DNA of 6,540 bases from an uncultured Eubacteriales bacterium (GTDB lineage Bacteria; Bacillota; Clostridia; Christensenellales; Borkfalkiaceae). The number at the start of each line of letters is the position of its first letter. The first letter of the stretch is position 1. Under the pieces are notes generated by a model that had not been told where the DNA came from, did not search any database, and saw nothing but the letters and a program-made list of their open reading frames with translations. The translations under genes were made by a program, and so were the position numbers. The stretch is taken from contig CADBSX010000102.1 in assembly GCA_902797515.1 (NCBI GenBank), forward strand, positions 1-6,540, given 5' to 3'. Shown here in pieces: positions 6,446 to 6,540 of the stretch.

Positions 6446-6540
6446 TAAGGCAGGCGTCGTATAAACGTCGCATTACTTCGTTTCTGCTTGGTTTTTGAAA
6501 TTCCTGCGTACAAAAAGTACGCCCCCTTTCAAAAACCGTC
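6446..6540. repeat. 143-bp intergenic repeat, unit 2 (cut by window end)
   Basis: The second copy, 95 of an expected 143 bases visible. It matches unit 1 at 91 of 95 positions; the four differences (6455 C for T, 6506 G for A, 6512 and 6513 A for G) are all transitions. The array may continue beyond the window. The copy retains the KAGVV-stop reading frame (TAA 6462-6464) even though no long gene enters it. Confidence 0.88.
6490..6537. other. Extended hairpin in repeat unit 2
   Basis: The same fold as in unit 1: outer arms 6490-6500 and 6527-6537, inner arms CGTAC 6507-6511 and GTACG 6517-6521. The inner loop is AAAAA instead of GGAAA; all stem bases are identical to unit 1. Confidence 0.75.

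Noticed and set aside
6303..6540. CRISPR array or integron attC sites
   Set aside because: Only two copies with a 143-base period and no short repeat/unique spacer alternation; the AAC/GTT core boxes of attC sites are absent.

Overview
The window looks like chromosomal core sequence from a Bacillota (Firmicutes) relative, most likely an uncultured clostridial lineage. This is inferred from gene order (dprA-topA-trmFO is the Firmicutes arrangement, and TrmFO is the folate-dependent tRNA methylase typical of that phylum), from Gram-positive style ribosome binding sites, and from codon habits rich in ATA isoleucine and AGG/AGA arginine codons. The sequence alone does not fix genus or species.

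Layout. Positions 1-105 are an AT-rich upstream region with one good sigma-A-type promoter (TTTACT, 17-base spacer, TATATT at 45-73) and a short leader. Four genes follow on the + strand with almost no space between them, so they probably form one operon. They are a ComM/YifB-family AAA+ ATPase (106-1623), a divergent DprA/Smf protein (1620-2699, overlapping comM by four bases as ATGA), DNA topoisomerase I (2713-5007, with five C-terminal zinc ribbons) and TrmFO (5011-6321, three bases after the topA stop). All four appear full length and intact.

How the genes fit together. ComM and DprA both belong to the DNA-processing arm of natural transformation: DprA loads RecA on incoming single strands, and ComM is a branch-migration helicase in Gram-negative bacteria. 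TopA relaxes negative supercoils. TrmFO makes the ribothymidine (m5U54) of the tRNA T-loop and has no obvious DNA role; its place here is a conserved linkage rather than an evident pathway. No uptake genes (comEA, comEC, pili) are in the window, so competence is not shown.

The least explained part is the last 238 bases. A 143-bp unit starts inside the last codons of trmFO (6303) and restarts at 6446, running off the window edge. The two copies agree at 91 of the 95 comparable positions. Each visible copy can fold into a hairpin with an 11-bp outer stem and a 5-bp inner stem, and none of the four differences breaks a stem. The unit has no credible gene and no poly-T terminator tail. It appears to supply, or to have captured, the last five residues and stop codon of TrmFO. 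It is the best candidate here for something undescribed. The rest of the window is ordinary housekeeping sequence, with modest points of interest in DprA and in the TopA zinc-ribbon tail.
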